From Kiloniellales bacterium (GTDB taxonomy: Bacteria > Pseudomonadota > Alphaproteobacteria > Kiloniellales > JAKSDN01): a DNA stretch of 64,000 nucleotides. The DNA is taken from contig JASJEC010000009.1 of NCBI GenBank assembly GCA_030064845.1, positions 51,662 to 115,661 on the forward strand. Reading direction: 5' to 3'. The notes under the pieces were generated by a model. The model ran no database searches. It was not told the DNA's origin and was given only the letters and a program-made list of their open reading frames with translations. The translations under genes and the position numbers were made by a program. Below, piece after piece: positions 25,900 through 35,152 of the stretch (positions are counted from its first letter, which is position 1; each line of letters begins with the position of its first letter).

Positions 25900-26667
25900 A
25901 TGGACACCTTCAGTTTCGACAGGCGGTCCGTAGCCGAACGGGCGATGGCCCGGCACTTGGCCGGCAGCATCGCGGCGCTGCTGGCCGCCGCTCTCCTCGC
26001 CGGCTGCGCCTCGGCCAACGTCACGAAGCTTGAGGCCTACAAGGGCGAGACGCTGGCAAAGCCGGACCGCGTCGTGGTCTACGGCTTCGCCTACGCGCCC
26101 GGCCAGGGCGGGGCCGCGGGCCAGGGGACAGGCCAAGGGACCGCTGGTGACGCCGCGGGCCAGCCGGCCTTGACACCGGAGCAGGTCGAGTTCGGCAAGT
26201 CGATCTCCGATGTGCTCCAGGCCGTCCTGGTCGAGGAGATCGGCGCCTTCGGCATCCCGACCGAGCCGGCCGGCAAGCTGGCCGGGGCGGAGGGCACCGC
26301 GCTCTTGATCCAAGGGCAGTTTATCTCGGTCGACGAAGGCAGTGCCGCGGCGCGGATGCTGGTCGGCTTCGGCGCCGGGCGGACCAAAGTGGTCACCCGG
26401 AGCCAGGTCCGCTACGCCACGCCGGAGGGAGAGGAGCAGATCAAGCAGTTCGAGGTGGTCGGCACGAGCGGCTCCAAGCCCGGCTTCATCATGCCCCTCG
26501 GGATCGGCGGCGCGACCGGTCAGATGAAGCGCAGCGTCATCATCGGCGGTACGGCCACGGTCGTCTCGGAAGCGGTCGGACCCGATGTCCTGTCCGACAC
26601 CCAGCGCACCGGCAAGGAGTTGGCCGCCGAGCTGGGCAGGTTCTTCAAGCGGCAAGGCTGGATCTGA
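25900..26667 (+). CDS. DUF4410-type lipoprotein
   Basis: The protein is about 255 residues from the ATG at 25900, preceded by GAGGAGAGAGGAG. An internal ATG at 25948 would begin directly at the signal peptide. The lipobox LLAGC follows a hydrophobic helix (SIAALLAAALLAGCASA), so the mature protein is lipid-anchored. Conserved segments are PDRVVVYGFAYAP, a Gly/Ala/Gln-rich spacer, IQGQFISVDEGSAAARMLVG (the DUF4410 signature) and FGAGRTKVVTRSQVRY. The family has a CsgG-like fold and is found in outer-membrane or envelope contexts; its function is unknown. The gene is monocistronic. Confidence 0.75.
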   Translation: MDTFSFDRRSVAERAMARHLAGSIAALLAAALLAGCASANVTKLEAYKGETLAKPDRVVVYGFAYAPGQGGAAGQGTGQGTAGDAAGQPALTPEQVEFGKSISDVLQAVLVEEIGAFGIPTEPAGKLAGAEGTALLIQGQFISVDEGSAAARMLVGFGAGRTKVVTRSQVRYATPEGEEQIKQFEVVGTSGSKPGFIMPLGIGGATGQMKRSVIIGGTATVVSEAVGPDVLSDTQRTGKELAAELGRFFKRQGWI

Positions 26668-26845
26668 CCTCAGTCCGGCGGGGCGCGGCCTCGGGGGCGG
26701 GCTGATCCGGGGCGCCCCTCTTGCCCGCCACCCCCTGTTCTCGCCCGATCTTGATTGTCGTGCGCGCCCCCCCGTGTTCTTTTTTCGCTCCTTGGGCTAT
26801 GAATCGGGATAGCGAACAACAAAAGCCATACGGGAGGTTGCAGTC

Positions 26846-27880
26846 ATGTTGCGGAAGTCTCTGATCGCCGTATCGTTCGGCATTCTCGCCTGCGCGCTCG
26901 CGGCCGGCGCCCAGGCCAGGACCCTGAAGCTCCAGACCAGTCAAAGCGCCGGCGATTTCACCTTCAAGTACCTGACCGAGAAGTGGGCGCCCAAGGTCGA
27001 GGCCATGTCCGGCGGCTCGCTGAAGCTGCAGTTGATGCCTACCAAGTCGGTCGTGCCGCACCGAGAGACCATCGACGCGGTCGGCGCCGGAATCCTCGAC
27101 GGCGACCTCAACGCGGTCTCCTACTTCTCCGGCCGCGACCCGGTCTTCGCCATCATCGGCGACCTGATCGCCGGCTACGACAATCCGGACCAGGTCCAGA
27201 TGTGGTGCATGAACGGCGGCGGCAAGGAGATCCTGCAGAAGGCCTACGACAAGTACACCAAGGGCCGGGTCCACGTGATCGGCTGCGGGCCCTACGCGCG
27301 CGAGGCCCTGGTCTCCAAGAAGAAGATCACCGGCGTCGACGGCTTGAAGGGTGTGAAGATCCGCTCGCCCGAGGGCCTGGCCGCCGAGGTCTTCAAGCGG
27401 GTCGGCGCCGCGCCGGTCGCCCTGCCGTTCTCCGAGGTCTACACCTCCCTGGAGAAGGGGATCGTCGACGCGGCCGACGCCAGCGCCTACGTGAACAACG
27501 ATTCCAAGGGCATGCACAAGATCGCCCACTATCCGATCTATCCCGGCATCCACAGCCAGGCGGTGCTGCAGTTCATCGTGAACAAGAGCACCTGGGACAA
27601 GCTGAGCGACGCCGAGCGGACCATCCTCGAGACCTGGTACATCGCGGCCTACACCGACTTGCGCCGTCACGCCGATATGCAGGACCGTATCCTGGCGGCC
27701 AAGCACCGCGCGGGCGAGGGCCCGGTCAAAGAAGTGGTCGACTGGAACCAGGAGGAGCGCGACAAGTTCCGCGCGATCGCCGAAGGCGCCTGGAAGGACT
27801 TCGCCGAGCAGTCGCCCTTGGCCAAGGAAGCCTACGAGTCTCACGTCAAGTTCATGCGGGCCTACGGTCTCCTGCAGTAG
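26846..27880 (+). CDS. TRAP transporter substrate-binding protein (DctP family)
   Basis: The protein has 344 residues and a signal peptide (MLRKSLIAVSFGILACALAA). The DctP fold is shown by RTLKLQTSQSAGDFTFKYLT, KWAPKVEAMSGGSLKLQLMP and GLKGVKIRSPEGLAAEVFKR (the region with the conserved carboxylate-binding arginine), then ALPFSEVYTSLEKGIVDAAD. It binds an organic acid in the periplasm and delivers it to the DctQM permease encoded next. The downstream sugar-acid dehydratase and RraA-like genes point to a sugar-acid ligand. CGGGAGG lies just upstream of the ATG. Confidence 0.93.
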   Translation: MLRKSLIAVSFGILACALAAGAQARTLKLQTSQSAGDFTFKYLTEKWAPKVEAMSGGSLKLQLMPTKSVVPHRETIDAVGAGILDGDLNAVSYFSGRDPVFAIIGDLIAGYDNPDQVQMWCMNGGGKEILQKAYDKYTKGRVHVIGCGPYAREALVSKKKITGVDGLKGVKIRSPEGLAAEVFKRVGAAPVALPFSEVYTSLEKGIVDAADASAYVNNDSKGMHKIAHYPIYPGIHSQAVLQFIVNKSTWDKLSDAERTILETWYIAAYTDLRRHADMQDRILAAKHRAGEGPVKEVVDWNQEERDKFRAIAEGAWKDFAEQSPLAKEAYESHVKFMRAYGLLQ

Positions 27881-27969
27881 CCTACCCGGCACGGCGGCGC
27901 CCGGCGGGGCGCCGCCGCTCGCCTTCGCCGGGAGCGTGCCGTAATCGTCCAAGGCCCTAGAGGGACGCG

Positions 27970-30051
27970 ATGGCCACCACAACCAGCGAACCGGCCGGAA
28001 ACATCGCCGACGCGGTCGACGAGGTCCTGCAGGATCACACCCATAAAGCGGTCGAGCGGTCGCGCTACAACATCGTCGACCATCTAAGCCACTTTTCCGG
28101 GCTGGCGGTCGCCCAGTTCTACATCCTCTGCGCGGCGGTCACGCTCTACGAGGTGGTCGCCCGCTACGTCTTCAATGCGCCAACCCAGTGGGCCTTCGAG
28201 GTGGTCATGGTGCTCTGCGCCTCGGCCTGGATGATCTCGGCCGGCTACGTCACCCTGAAGCAGAGCCATATCGGGATCACGGTCTTCTACGTCCTGGCGC
28301 GCGACCGGACCCGCTGGATCCTCGACCTCTTCGCCATGACGGTCGGGGTGGTCGCGCTCTTCCTGCTGATCGCCGACGCGACCAGCCACGCCCTCTCCTC
28401 GATCGATATCATCGAGCGGGCCGGCAGCGGCTTCAACTCGCCACAGCCCATGCTGCTCAAGACGGTGCTGGTGGTCGGCGCCGCGCTCTACCTGGCCCAG
28501 CTCCTGGTCAACCTGCACCGCCACTTCGAGAACCGCCTCTTGAAGACCTGCGTGGTCCTGGTCAGCCTGTTCATCGCGCTGCGCATCCTCTCGGTGGTCG
28601 CCGCGCACTATTTCGGCGAGGACAGCCTCGGCGGCGGCCTCGACCTCTTCTTCGTCGGCATCGGCGAGGCGCTCGACCCGACCCGGGTGATCGACGCCCG
28701 CGCCGTCGGCACCGGCACCGTCACCATCATCATCGTCGCCGCCCTCGTGCTCCTGATGATGACCGGCATGCCGCTCGGCATCGTCACCCTGATCGTCTCG
28801 GTGATCTGCGCGGTCCTCTTCTTCGGCCCCAAGGGGCTCTACCTGGTCTCGACCAACGCCTTCGGACTGCTCGAGAAGTATCCCTTGGTGGCGGTGCCGC
28901 TCTTCGTGCTCATGGCCTCGATCCTGGAGCGGGCGGGCATCGCCGAGGACCTGTTCGACGCCATGTCGATCTTCGCCGGCAACCTGCGCGGCGGCGTGGC
29001 CGTGCAGACCGTGGCCGTCGCCGTCGTGCTGGCGGCCATGTCGGGGGTCATGGGCGGCGAGATCGTCATGCTCGGCCTGGTCGCCCTGCCGCAGATGCTG
29101 CGCCTCGGTTACGACCGCAAGCTGACGGTCGGCGTGATCTGTGCCTCGGGGGCACTCGCCACGCTGATCCCGCCGTCGATCGTGATGATCGTCTACGGCC
29201 TCTCGGCCGACGTGGCGATCGGCGACCTCTTCCTCGCCGGCGCCGTGCCGGGGCTGATGCTGGCCAGCTTCTACGCCAGCTTCGTGCTGATCCGCTGCTA
29301 CCTCAATCCCTCGCTGGCGCCGACCGCGGCCGAGGTCGCCGAGATGAGCGGCGGGTCGACCAACCTCTCGGGCCACCGCAAGACGGCGGTGGCGCTCTGC
29401 ATCCTGCTGATCGCCTGCGTGCTCGGCTCGATCTATGCCGGCATCGCCTCGGTGACCGAGGCGGCCGGCGTCGGCGTGTTCGGCGCGATCGCCGTGGCCG
29501 CCGTGCGCAACCGCTTCAACTGGGGCCTGCTGCAGACCGCGCTGGCCGGGACCATGAACACGGTCGGGACGATCATCTGGCTGATCCTGGGAGCGGTCTC
29601 CTTCGTCGGCATCTACAACCTGATCGGCGGCGCCGACTTCATGCGCAGCCTCTTCACCGGGCTCGGCCTGCCGGCCTTCGGCGTGATCTTCGTCATGATG
29701 GCGATCCTGGTCGTGCTCGGCACCTTCATGGAGTGGATCGCCATCGTCTTCATCACCGTGCCGGTCTTCGCCCCGGTGATCGTCGACCTGGCGCCCGAGC
29801 TCGGCCTCGACCCGGCCTGGGCCGCGATCTGGTTCGGCGTGCTCTTCGTGATGAACATCCAGATCTACTTCCTCTCGCCGCCATTCGGGCCCGCCTGCTT
29901 CTGGCTGAAGTCGGTCGCGCCGCCGGACATCACCCTGCAGGAGATCTTCATCGCCGTCCTGCCCTTCATCGTGCTCCAGGTGATCGGCCTGCTTCTGGTG
30001 ATGTTCTTCCCGGAGATCGCGCTCTTCCTGCCCAAGGCGCTCAGCGGATAG
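27970..30051 (+). CDS. Fused TRAP transporter permease (DctQ-DctM)
   Basis: The protein has 693 residues. Residues 1-40 are cytoplasmic. Residues 40-235 are the small DctQ-type subunit (VAQFYILCAAVTLYEVVARY, then FNAPTQWAFEVVMVLCASAW, ISAGYVTLKQSHIGITVFYV). Residues 250-690 are the 12-helix DctM ion-coupled permease (MMTGMPLGIVTLIVSVICAV, CASGALATLIPPSIVMIVYG, SVTEAAGVGVFGAIAVAAV, NIQIYFLSPPFGPACFWLKS). Fusion of Q and M is known in sialate-type TRAP systems. The protein imports the DctP-bound acid using a Na+ gradient. It lies 89 bases after the dctP-like gene and is followed by a tiny membrane peptide gene and the dehydratase. Confidence 0.93.
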   Translation: MATTTSEPAGNIADAVDEVLQDHTHKAVERSRYNIVDHLSHFSGLAVAQFYILCAAVTLYEVVARYVFNAPTQWAFEVVMVLCASAWMISAGYVTLKQSHIGITVFYVLARDRTRWILDLFAMTVGVVALFLLIADATSHALSSIDIIERAGSGFNSPQPMLLKTVLVVGAALYLAQLLVNLHRHFENRLLKTCVVLVSLFIALRILSVVAAHYFGEDSLGGGLDLFFVGIGEALDPTRVIDARAVGTGTVTIIIVAALVLLMMTGMPLGIVTLIVSVICAVLFFGPKGLYLVSTNAFGLLEKYPLVAVPLFVLMASILERAGIAEDLFDAMSIFAGNLRGGVAVQTVAVAVVLAAMSGVMGGEIVMLGLVALPQMLRLGYDRKLTVGVICASGALATLIPPSIVMIVYGLSADVAIGDLFLAGAVPGLMLASFYASFVLIRCYLNPSLAPTAAEVAEMSGGSTNLSGHRKTAVALCILLIACVLGSIYAGIASVTEAAGVGVFGAIAVAAVRNRFNWGLLQTALAGTMNTVGTIIWLILGAVSFVGIYNLIGGADFMRSLFTGLGLPAFGVIFVMMAILVVLGTFMEWIAIVFITVPVFAPVIVDLAPELGLDPAWAAIWFGVLFVMNIQIYFLSPPFGPACFWLKSVAPPDITLQEIFIAVLPFIVLQVIGLLLVMFFPEIALFLPKALSG

Positions 30052-30061
30052 GAGAGGGACC

Positions 30062-30180
30062 CTGAAGGCACCGGAAAGAACCAAGGACGATACCTACGGC
30101 CCCTGGCCCTGGATCGTCGGCATGGCCGTGGGCTTCGGCGTGGTCTGGCTGATGTTCGCGCTCGCGACGGGGTTCACCTA

Positions 30181-30181
<1 letters not shown>
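30062..30181 (+). CDS. 39-residue single-helix membrane peptide between TRAP permease and dehydratase
   Basis: This is a short frame that starts with CTG (30062) five bases after GGAGAGGG and ends with a TAA overlapping the ATG of the dehydratase (TAATGA). The product begins with about 15 charged residues (KAPERTKDDTYGP) and continues as one transmembrane helix (WIVGMAVGFGVVWLMFALAT). The ideal Shine-Dalgarno spacing, exact stop/start overlap and amphipathic-then-hydrophobic plan argue that it is translated. The non-ATG start is the weak point. It could assist the TRAP permease or serve only translational coupling. No family is known to me. Confidence 0.55.
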
Positions 30182-31911
<1,730 letters not shown>

Positions 31912-31920
31912 GAAGCACAC

Positions 31921-31969
31921 GCCCCTCACGCTCCCTCTCCCCTCTGGGGAAAGGGTCGGGGTGAGGGGC
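31921..31969. repeat. Palindromic intergenic repeat between dehydratase and RraA-like genes
   Basis: GCCCCTCAC (31921-31929) and GTGAGGGGC (31961-31969) form perfect arms, with further imperfect pairing of CCCTCTCCCC and GGGGAAAGGG inside. The GCCCCTCACCCT...GGGTGAGGGGC type is a common short repetitive palindrome in proteobacterial genomes. Inside this operon it would form an mRNA hairpin and may tune expression of the following gene. Confidence 0.6.
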
Positions 31970-31989
31970 TTCAGGCAACGGAGCTGGCC

Positions 31990-32715
31990 ATGGCCACCGA
32001 CTCGCTGACCGCGGAGACTCGCGAAACCCTGATGCAGGTGTCGACCGCGACGCTCTGCACCGCGCTCTTCAAGGCGGGCTTGCGCAACCAGTTCCTGCAG
32101 GACGTCCACCCTGTCGCGCCCAAGGGCCGCAATATGGTGGGTCAGGCCTATACCCTGCGCTACATCCCGGCGCGCGAGGACCTCAACCCCATCTCGGTGT
32201 TCCAGGACCCCAAGCACCCGCAGCGGGTCGGCGTCGAGGAATGCCCGCCCGGCTTCGTCATGGTGATCGACAGCCGCAAGGACGCGCGGGCCGCCTCGGC
32301 CGGCTCGATCCTGGTGACCCGCATGATGAAGCGCGGCTGCGCCGGCGTGGTGACCGACGGCGGCTTCCGCGACGCGCCGGAGATCGGCAAGCTGGAGATC
32401 CCCTGCTACCACAACCGCCCCTCCGCGCCGACCAACCTGACCCGCCACCAGGCGATCGAGCTGAACGGGCCGATCGCCTGCGGCGACGTGGCCGTCTTTC
32501 CCGGCGACGTGATCGTCGGCGACGACGAGGGCGTGGCAGTGATCCCGCTCTCCATGGCCGACGCCATCGCGGCAGAGGCGAAGGAGATGACCGCCTTTGA
32601 GGACTTCGTCACGGAACGGGTCAAGGAGGGCGCCGCCGTGATCGGCCTCTACCCGGCGACGACGGAGGAAACCAAGGCCGCCTTCGCGGCCTGGCGGCAG
32701 AAGAACCGGCGGTAG
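31990..32715 (+). CDS. RraA/HMG-aldolase-like family protein
   Basis: The protein has 241 residues, slightly longer than RraA (about 160) and close to 4-hydroxy-4-methyl-2-oxoglutarate aldolase-like members. Characteristic stretches are STATLCTALFKAGLRNQFLQ, RGCAGVVTDGGFRDAPEIGK (the GG-x-R-D metal/pyruvate site), then CGDVAVFPGDVIVGDDEGVA (acidic metal ligands) and VIPLSMADAIAAEA. Members cleave or decarboxylate 2-keto acids with a divalent metal. Placed after a sugar-acid dehydratase, it may cleave the resulting keto-deoxy acid. Regulation of RNase E is not implied. The gene is the last of the TRAP/dehydratase operon, 78 bases after the dehydratase. Confidence 0.85.
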   Translation: MATDSLTAETRETLMQVSTATLCTALFKAGLRNQFLQDVHPVAPKGRNMVGQAYTLRYIPAREDLNPISVFQDPKHPQRVGVEECPPGFVMVIDSRKDARAASAGSILVTRMMKRGCAGVVTDGGFRDAPEIGKLEIPCYHNRPSAPTNLTRHQAIELNGPIACGDVAVFPGDVIVGDDEGVAVIPLSMADAIAAEAKEMTAFEDFVTERVKEGAAVIGLYPATTEETKAAFAAWRQKNRR

Positions 32716-32894
32716 ACTCGCCACCTTCAGGACACGAGTGCGCTGGTTGCCCACCGCGTCGTTGGCGGCGGCAGAATCCCCGCTGTCGCCCCATCAAGAG
32801 AAGTCTTGTGCCCCGCGAGGAAGGTCGTGATAATGCGAGCCATTCTCAATTGGGGATGCGGCCGCGCTGGTGTTGCGGCAGTGGTCCCGATCAG

Positions 32895-33152
32895 ATGGAG
32901 CCTGCCTTGCCGAAAATCCTGTCGCCCTGTGTTGACGTCTGTAAGTTCAAGCTGGAAGGAAAATGCCTCGGCTGCGCCATGACCAAGAAGCAGAAAAAGG
33001 CGTTCCGCAACCTAAAGAGCGAGAAGAAGAAGCTGAAATTCCTTACGGAGCTGGTGAGGCAACAACACGCGGTCGGCCGGCACGACTACTGGCGCAAGGT
33101 CTATGTCAGGAAATGCGCGAAAAAGGGGGTCGAGCCGCCCCTCGCGGCTTGA
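32895..33152 (+). CDS. DUF1289 family protein
   Basis: The protein is about 85 residues from the ATG at 32895 (MEPALPKILSPCVDVC). The frame is open to 32808, but that part is not conserved. The Cys motif SPCVDVCKFKLEGKCLGC (four cysteines, CxxxC...CxxC) is the DUF1289 signature and suggests a small zinc- or Fe-S-binding domain. It is followed by a very basic helix (MTKKQKKAFRNLKSEKKKLK). The function is not established. The long Lys-rich tail is more extended than in most members and could bind nucleic acid. The gene is monocistronic, and a MITE begins 17 bases after its stop codon. Confidence 0.75.
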   Translation: MEPALPKILSPCVDVCKFKLEGKCLGCAMTKKQKKAFRNLKSEKKKLKFLTELVRQQHAVGRHDYWRKVYVRKCAKKGVEPPLAA

Positions 33153-33169
33153 CCCGGGAACAGACCTTA

Positions 33170-33343
33170 GGGCCTGTTGACATTCACGGCGCGCTCCGTC
33201 CCGAAAGGATCCGACGCAATCGGCCCGCTGCCACGTTGCTCCCAGAGACTGGGGTCGAATATGCTCGGCATGTCCTTCCTCCTCGCGCCTAACAGCGCCG
33301 ATTTCACTCGGACCAGGAGCGCGACGTGAGTGTCAACAGGCCC
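33170..33343. mobile_element. 174-bp MITE with 28-bp terminal inverted repeats, TA target duplication
   Basis: The left end GGGCCTGTTGACATTCACG continues as GCGCGCTCC. The right end, read inverted, is GGGCCTGTTGACACTCACG followed by TCGCGCTCC. The repeats thus match over 28 bases with two differences. TA dinucleotides flank both ends (33168-33169 and 33344-33345), as expected for IS630- or IS427-type transposition. No gene lies inside. The right-hand TA plus the first element base forms the TAG stop codon of the dps gene. Before insertion the stop would have read TAA, so the protein was not altered. Confidence 0.78.
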
Positions 33344-33816
33344 TAGTGCTTCAGGTGGGCTCGCAGCATCCACGCGAACTTCTCGTGCGTCCGCCCGCGC
33401 TCGATGGCCAGGTCCTCAGTCAGCGTATCGCCGTGCTCGGCGGCCAGGGATCCGGTGCTCGCCAGCGTCGCGGCTAGCGTCTCCTGCGCCCGCATCATCA
33501 GCTCGATCATTTCCCGATGATCCTGATGACCGTCGGCTTCCTTCACTTTTGACCTCTCGAGCATGGTCGCCAGCTGCCCCTCGGCATGCATGCCGATCGC
33601 CTTGATCCGCTCGGCGAGATCGTCCTGAGCCTCGAAGTGATCTTCGTAGATCTTCTGGAACAGCTCGTGGAGAGGGCCGAACGACATGCCGGTGACGTTC
33701 CAGTGGAAGTTCTGGGCCAGCATGGTGGCTACGACCGTCTCCGCGACGCACTGGTTCAGGGCTTCAGCTACGGCGGCCTGCGCCGTTGGGCCGAGATCAA
33801 TTGCAGGTTGGCTCAC
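33343..33816 (-). CDS. dps: Dps-family ferritin-like DNA-protection protein
   Basis: The protein has 157 residues from a GTG start (complement 33814-33816) with CAGGAG nine bases upstream. The four-helix Dps fold shows NFHWNVTGMSFGPLHELF (H38, H50) and EDHFEAQDDLAERIKAIG (D65, E69), the inter-subunit ferroxidase ligands. The residue matching Asp67 of E. coli Dps appears to be Gln54 in an ungapped comparison. Dps dodecamers oxidise and store iron and shield DNA under stress. The start overlaps by 20 bases the stop of the upstream minus-strand gene, indicating translational coupling, and a Fur-like box precedes the pair. A MITE abuts the stop codon. Confidence 0.9.
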   Translation of the reverse strand: MSQPAIDLGPTAQAAVAEALNQCVAETVVATMLAQNFHWNVTGMSFGPLHELFQKIYEDHFEAQDDLAERIKAIGMHAEGQLATMLERSKVKEADGHQDHREMIELMMRAQETLAATLASTGSLAAEHGDTLTEDLAIERGRTHEKFAWMLRAHLKH

Positions 33817-34351
33817 GGTCCGTCTCCTGTATCCAACGACTGCATTTTACGTTCGGGAGACAAGATTGGATGTGCTCGAGCAGCGCGGATGCGTGCGTGC
33901 GGAACCAACGGGCGGCATCAGGCGCACAGCGACTTCGGATCAGGAACGAAACGCTGGCCGCATCGGCGCGGCGTTGGGCTTTCAGCAGTGAAATCAGCCA
34001 GGCCTCGTCGAGGGATACTTCCGTCGATCCGCGGGTGTAGAGGCGAAGTGGCTCCGGCCGGGAGAACTGCGCCAGGCGCAGGAGCCAACGAACCGAGCTG
34101 AGAGCCTTGGCGGCGGCTCTGCGCTGATTGGCCGGTCGGTCGGATACTCTCTCGATCTTTTCGGGTGCCGTAGCCTGTAAGAGTGTCTCGAGGTCGATGG
34201 CGCGTTGGCGCCGCAGGTGGTGCGCGGCGACCCGGCACATCTCGAGAAACATCCGGTCCGATCGGTTCGGTGTCGCGGTGGCGCCGCCACCCTTGGGCCC
34301 GATCCTCGGAATCCCGCCCTCATGGGTTACAGCAGGCCATTGCTTCTTCAT
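33797..34351 (-). CDS. Hypothetical protein coupled upstream of dps
   Basis: The protein is about 184 residues from the ATG at complement 34349-34351 (MKKQWPAVTHEGG). A longer start at 34441 would lie inside the Fur-like box and is rejected. The protein is basic and soluble, with no signal peptide. Its C-terminal part RLYTRGSTEVSLDEAWLISL, then LKAQRRADAASVSFLIRSRC resembles a small helical alphaproteobacterial family with a 'S/T-x-DE-x-x-LL' helix, whose function I do not know. Its stop overlaps the dps start by 20 bases, so the two proteins should be made together under iron control. Confidence 0.65.
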   Translation of the reverse strand: MKKQWPAVTHEGGIPRIGPKGGGATATPNRSDRMFLEMCRVAAHHLRRQRAIDLETLLQATAPEKIERVSDRPANQRRAAAKALSSVRWLLRLAQFSRPEPLRLYTRGSTEVSLDEAWLISLLKAQRRADAASVSFLIRSRCAPDAARWFRTHASALLEHIQSCLPNVKCSRWIQETDREPTCN

Positions 34352-34418
34352 GGCGGTCTCATTCTTGCCGGCGCCGACGAGTGAACATATGAGGGCCGCG
34401 GCATGGGAGTCAATGAGA

Positions 34419-34446
34419 TTGCAACTCATAATCATTCGCATTATAA
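34419..34446. promoter_or_regulatory. Fur-like iron box between the dps operon and the ankyrin gene
   Basis: The stretch TTGCAACTCATAATCATTCG plus CATTATAA resembles alphaproteobacterial Fur boxes. TCATAATCATTCGCA matches 12 of 15 positions of the 7-1-7 consensus TGATAATCATTATCA. It lies about 70 bases upstream of the minus-strand pair ending in dps, and about 50 bases upstream of the plus-strand ankyrin gene, so it could control both. Iron regulation suits dps. The consensus comparison is by eye. Confidence 0.55.
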
Positions 34447-34493
34447 GAAGAGACGGACCGGCGCCGCCCGCCGGGATGAAAGTGGGGGCCTCG

Positions 34494-34976
34494 ATGACGA
34501 TAACCAGAATGTCGGTAAGGAAAGCAATCGCAGTCGGTCACGGCTGTTCGGAGGCCGCGGTTAAGGACTATCTCGTTTCCGCCGCGCTCCACATGACCGA
34601 CGAGGTCCGCTACTACATCGAGGTCTTGGGCCTGCACCCCGACGCCACCTTCGGCGGCAAGCCGACCGCGCTCTGCTACGCGGTCCTCAAGCCGCACTTC
34701 ACGCTGATGACCTACGTCATCGAGAAGGGCGCGGACATCAACCACTTCGACCGCATGGGCATGACGCCGCTGCACTACGCCGCGCTCGGCGGCTGCGAGC
34801 ATTGCCTCGCTTTCCTGGTCAGTCGCGGCGCCGGTCTCAACACGGCGAACCGCCGCGGCGACACGCCGCTCGCTCTCGCCGCCTGCAAACCGCATCTGGC
34901 CGACGGCTGCGAGTTCCTGCGGCGCTGCGGTGCGGCGCTCGATGCCGCCGAGCCGGCCCGGTCGAGCTTCCACTAA
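34494..34976 (+). CDS. Ankyrin-repeat protein
   Basis: The protein is about 160 residues from the ATG at 34494, which has GGGGG at a fair distance. ATGs at 34476 and 34509 are alternatives. Three ankyrin repeats are visible: KPTALCYAVLKPHFTLMTYV with IEKGADINH, RMGMTPLHYAALGGCEHCLA with FLVSRGAGLNT, and RRGDTPLALAACKPHLADGC ending LRRCGAALDA. There is no signal peptide, so it is probably cytoplasmic. Bacterial proteins with a few ankyrin repeats mediate protein contacts. One near dps and catalase genes elsewhere (AnkB type) supports oxidative-stress defence, which is suggestive here given the dps neighbour and shared Fur-like box. Confidence 0.75.
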   Translation: MTITRMSVRKAIAVGHGCSEAAVKDYLVSAALHMTDEVRYYIEVLGLHPDATFGGKPTALCYAVLKPHFTLMTYVIEKGADINHFDRMGMTPLHYAALGGCEHCLAFLVSRGAGLNTANRRGDTPLALAACKPHLADGCEFLRRCGAALDAAEPARSSFH

Positions 34977-35152
34977 CCGCACTCGTCCCTCGGGCGTAAG
35001 TCCGGAAGAGTATCGCGCCTTTGCTAGGCGAAAACGCCGAAGTCATATCCGGTGCTTCGTCATGGGACGGCAAATCAGGCCGCTGCGATCTTGACAAGAC
35101 AATGCCGCCCGTGGTGGCCCTTCTGCCTATGGTCGTCAGCCGCCCGAACCGC

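Noticed and set aside
28084..30084. Very long open frame on the minus strand (666 aa) across the TRAP permease gene
   Set aside because: It is exactly antisense to the DctQM gene and has His/Glu/Gly-rich composition typical of the complement of GC-rich coding sequence. No domain is recognisable.
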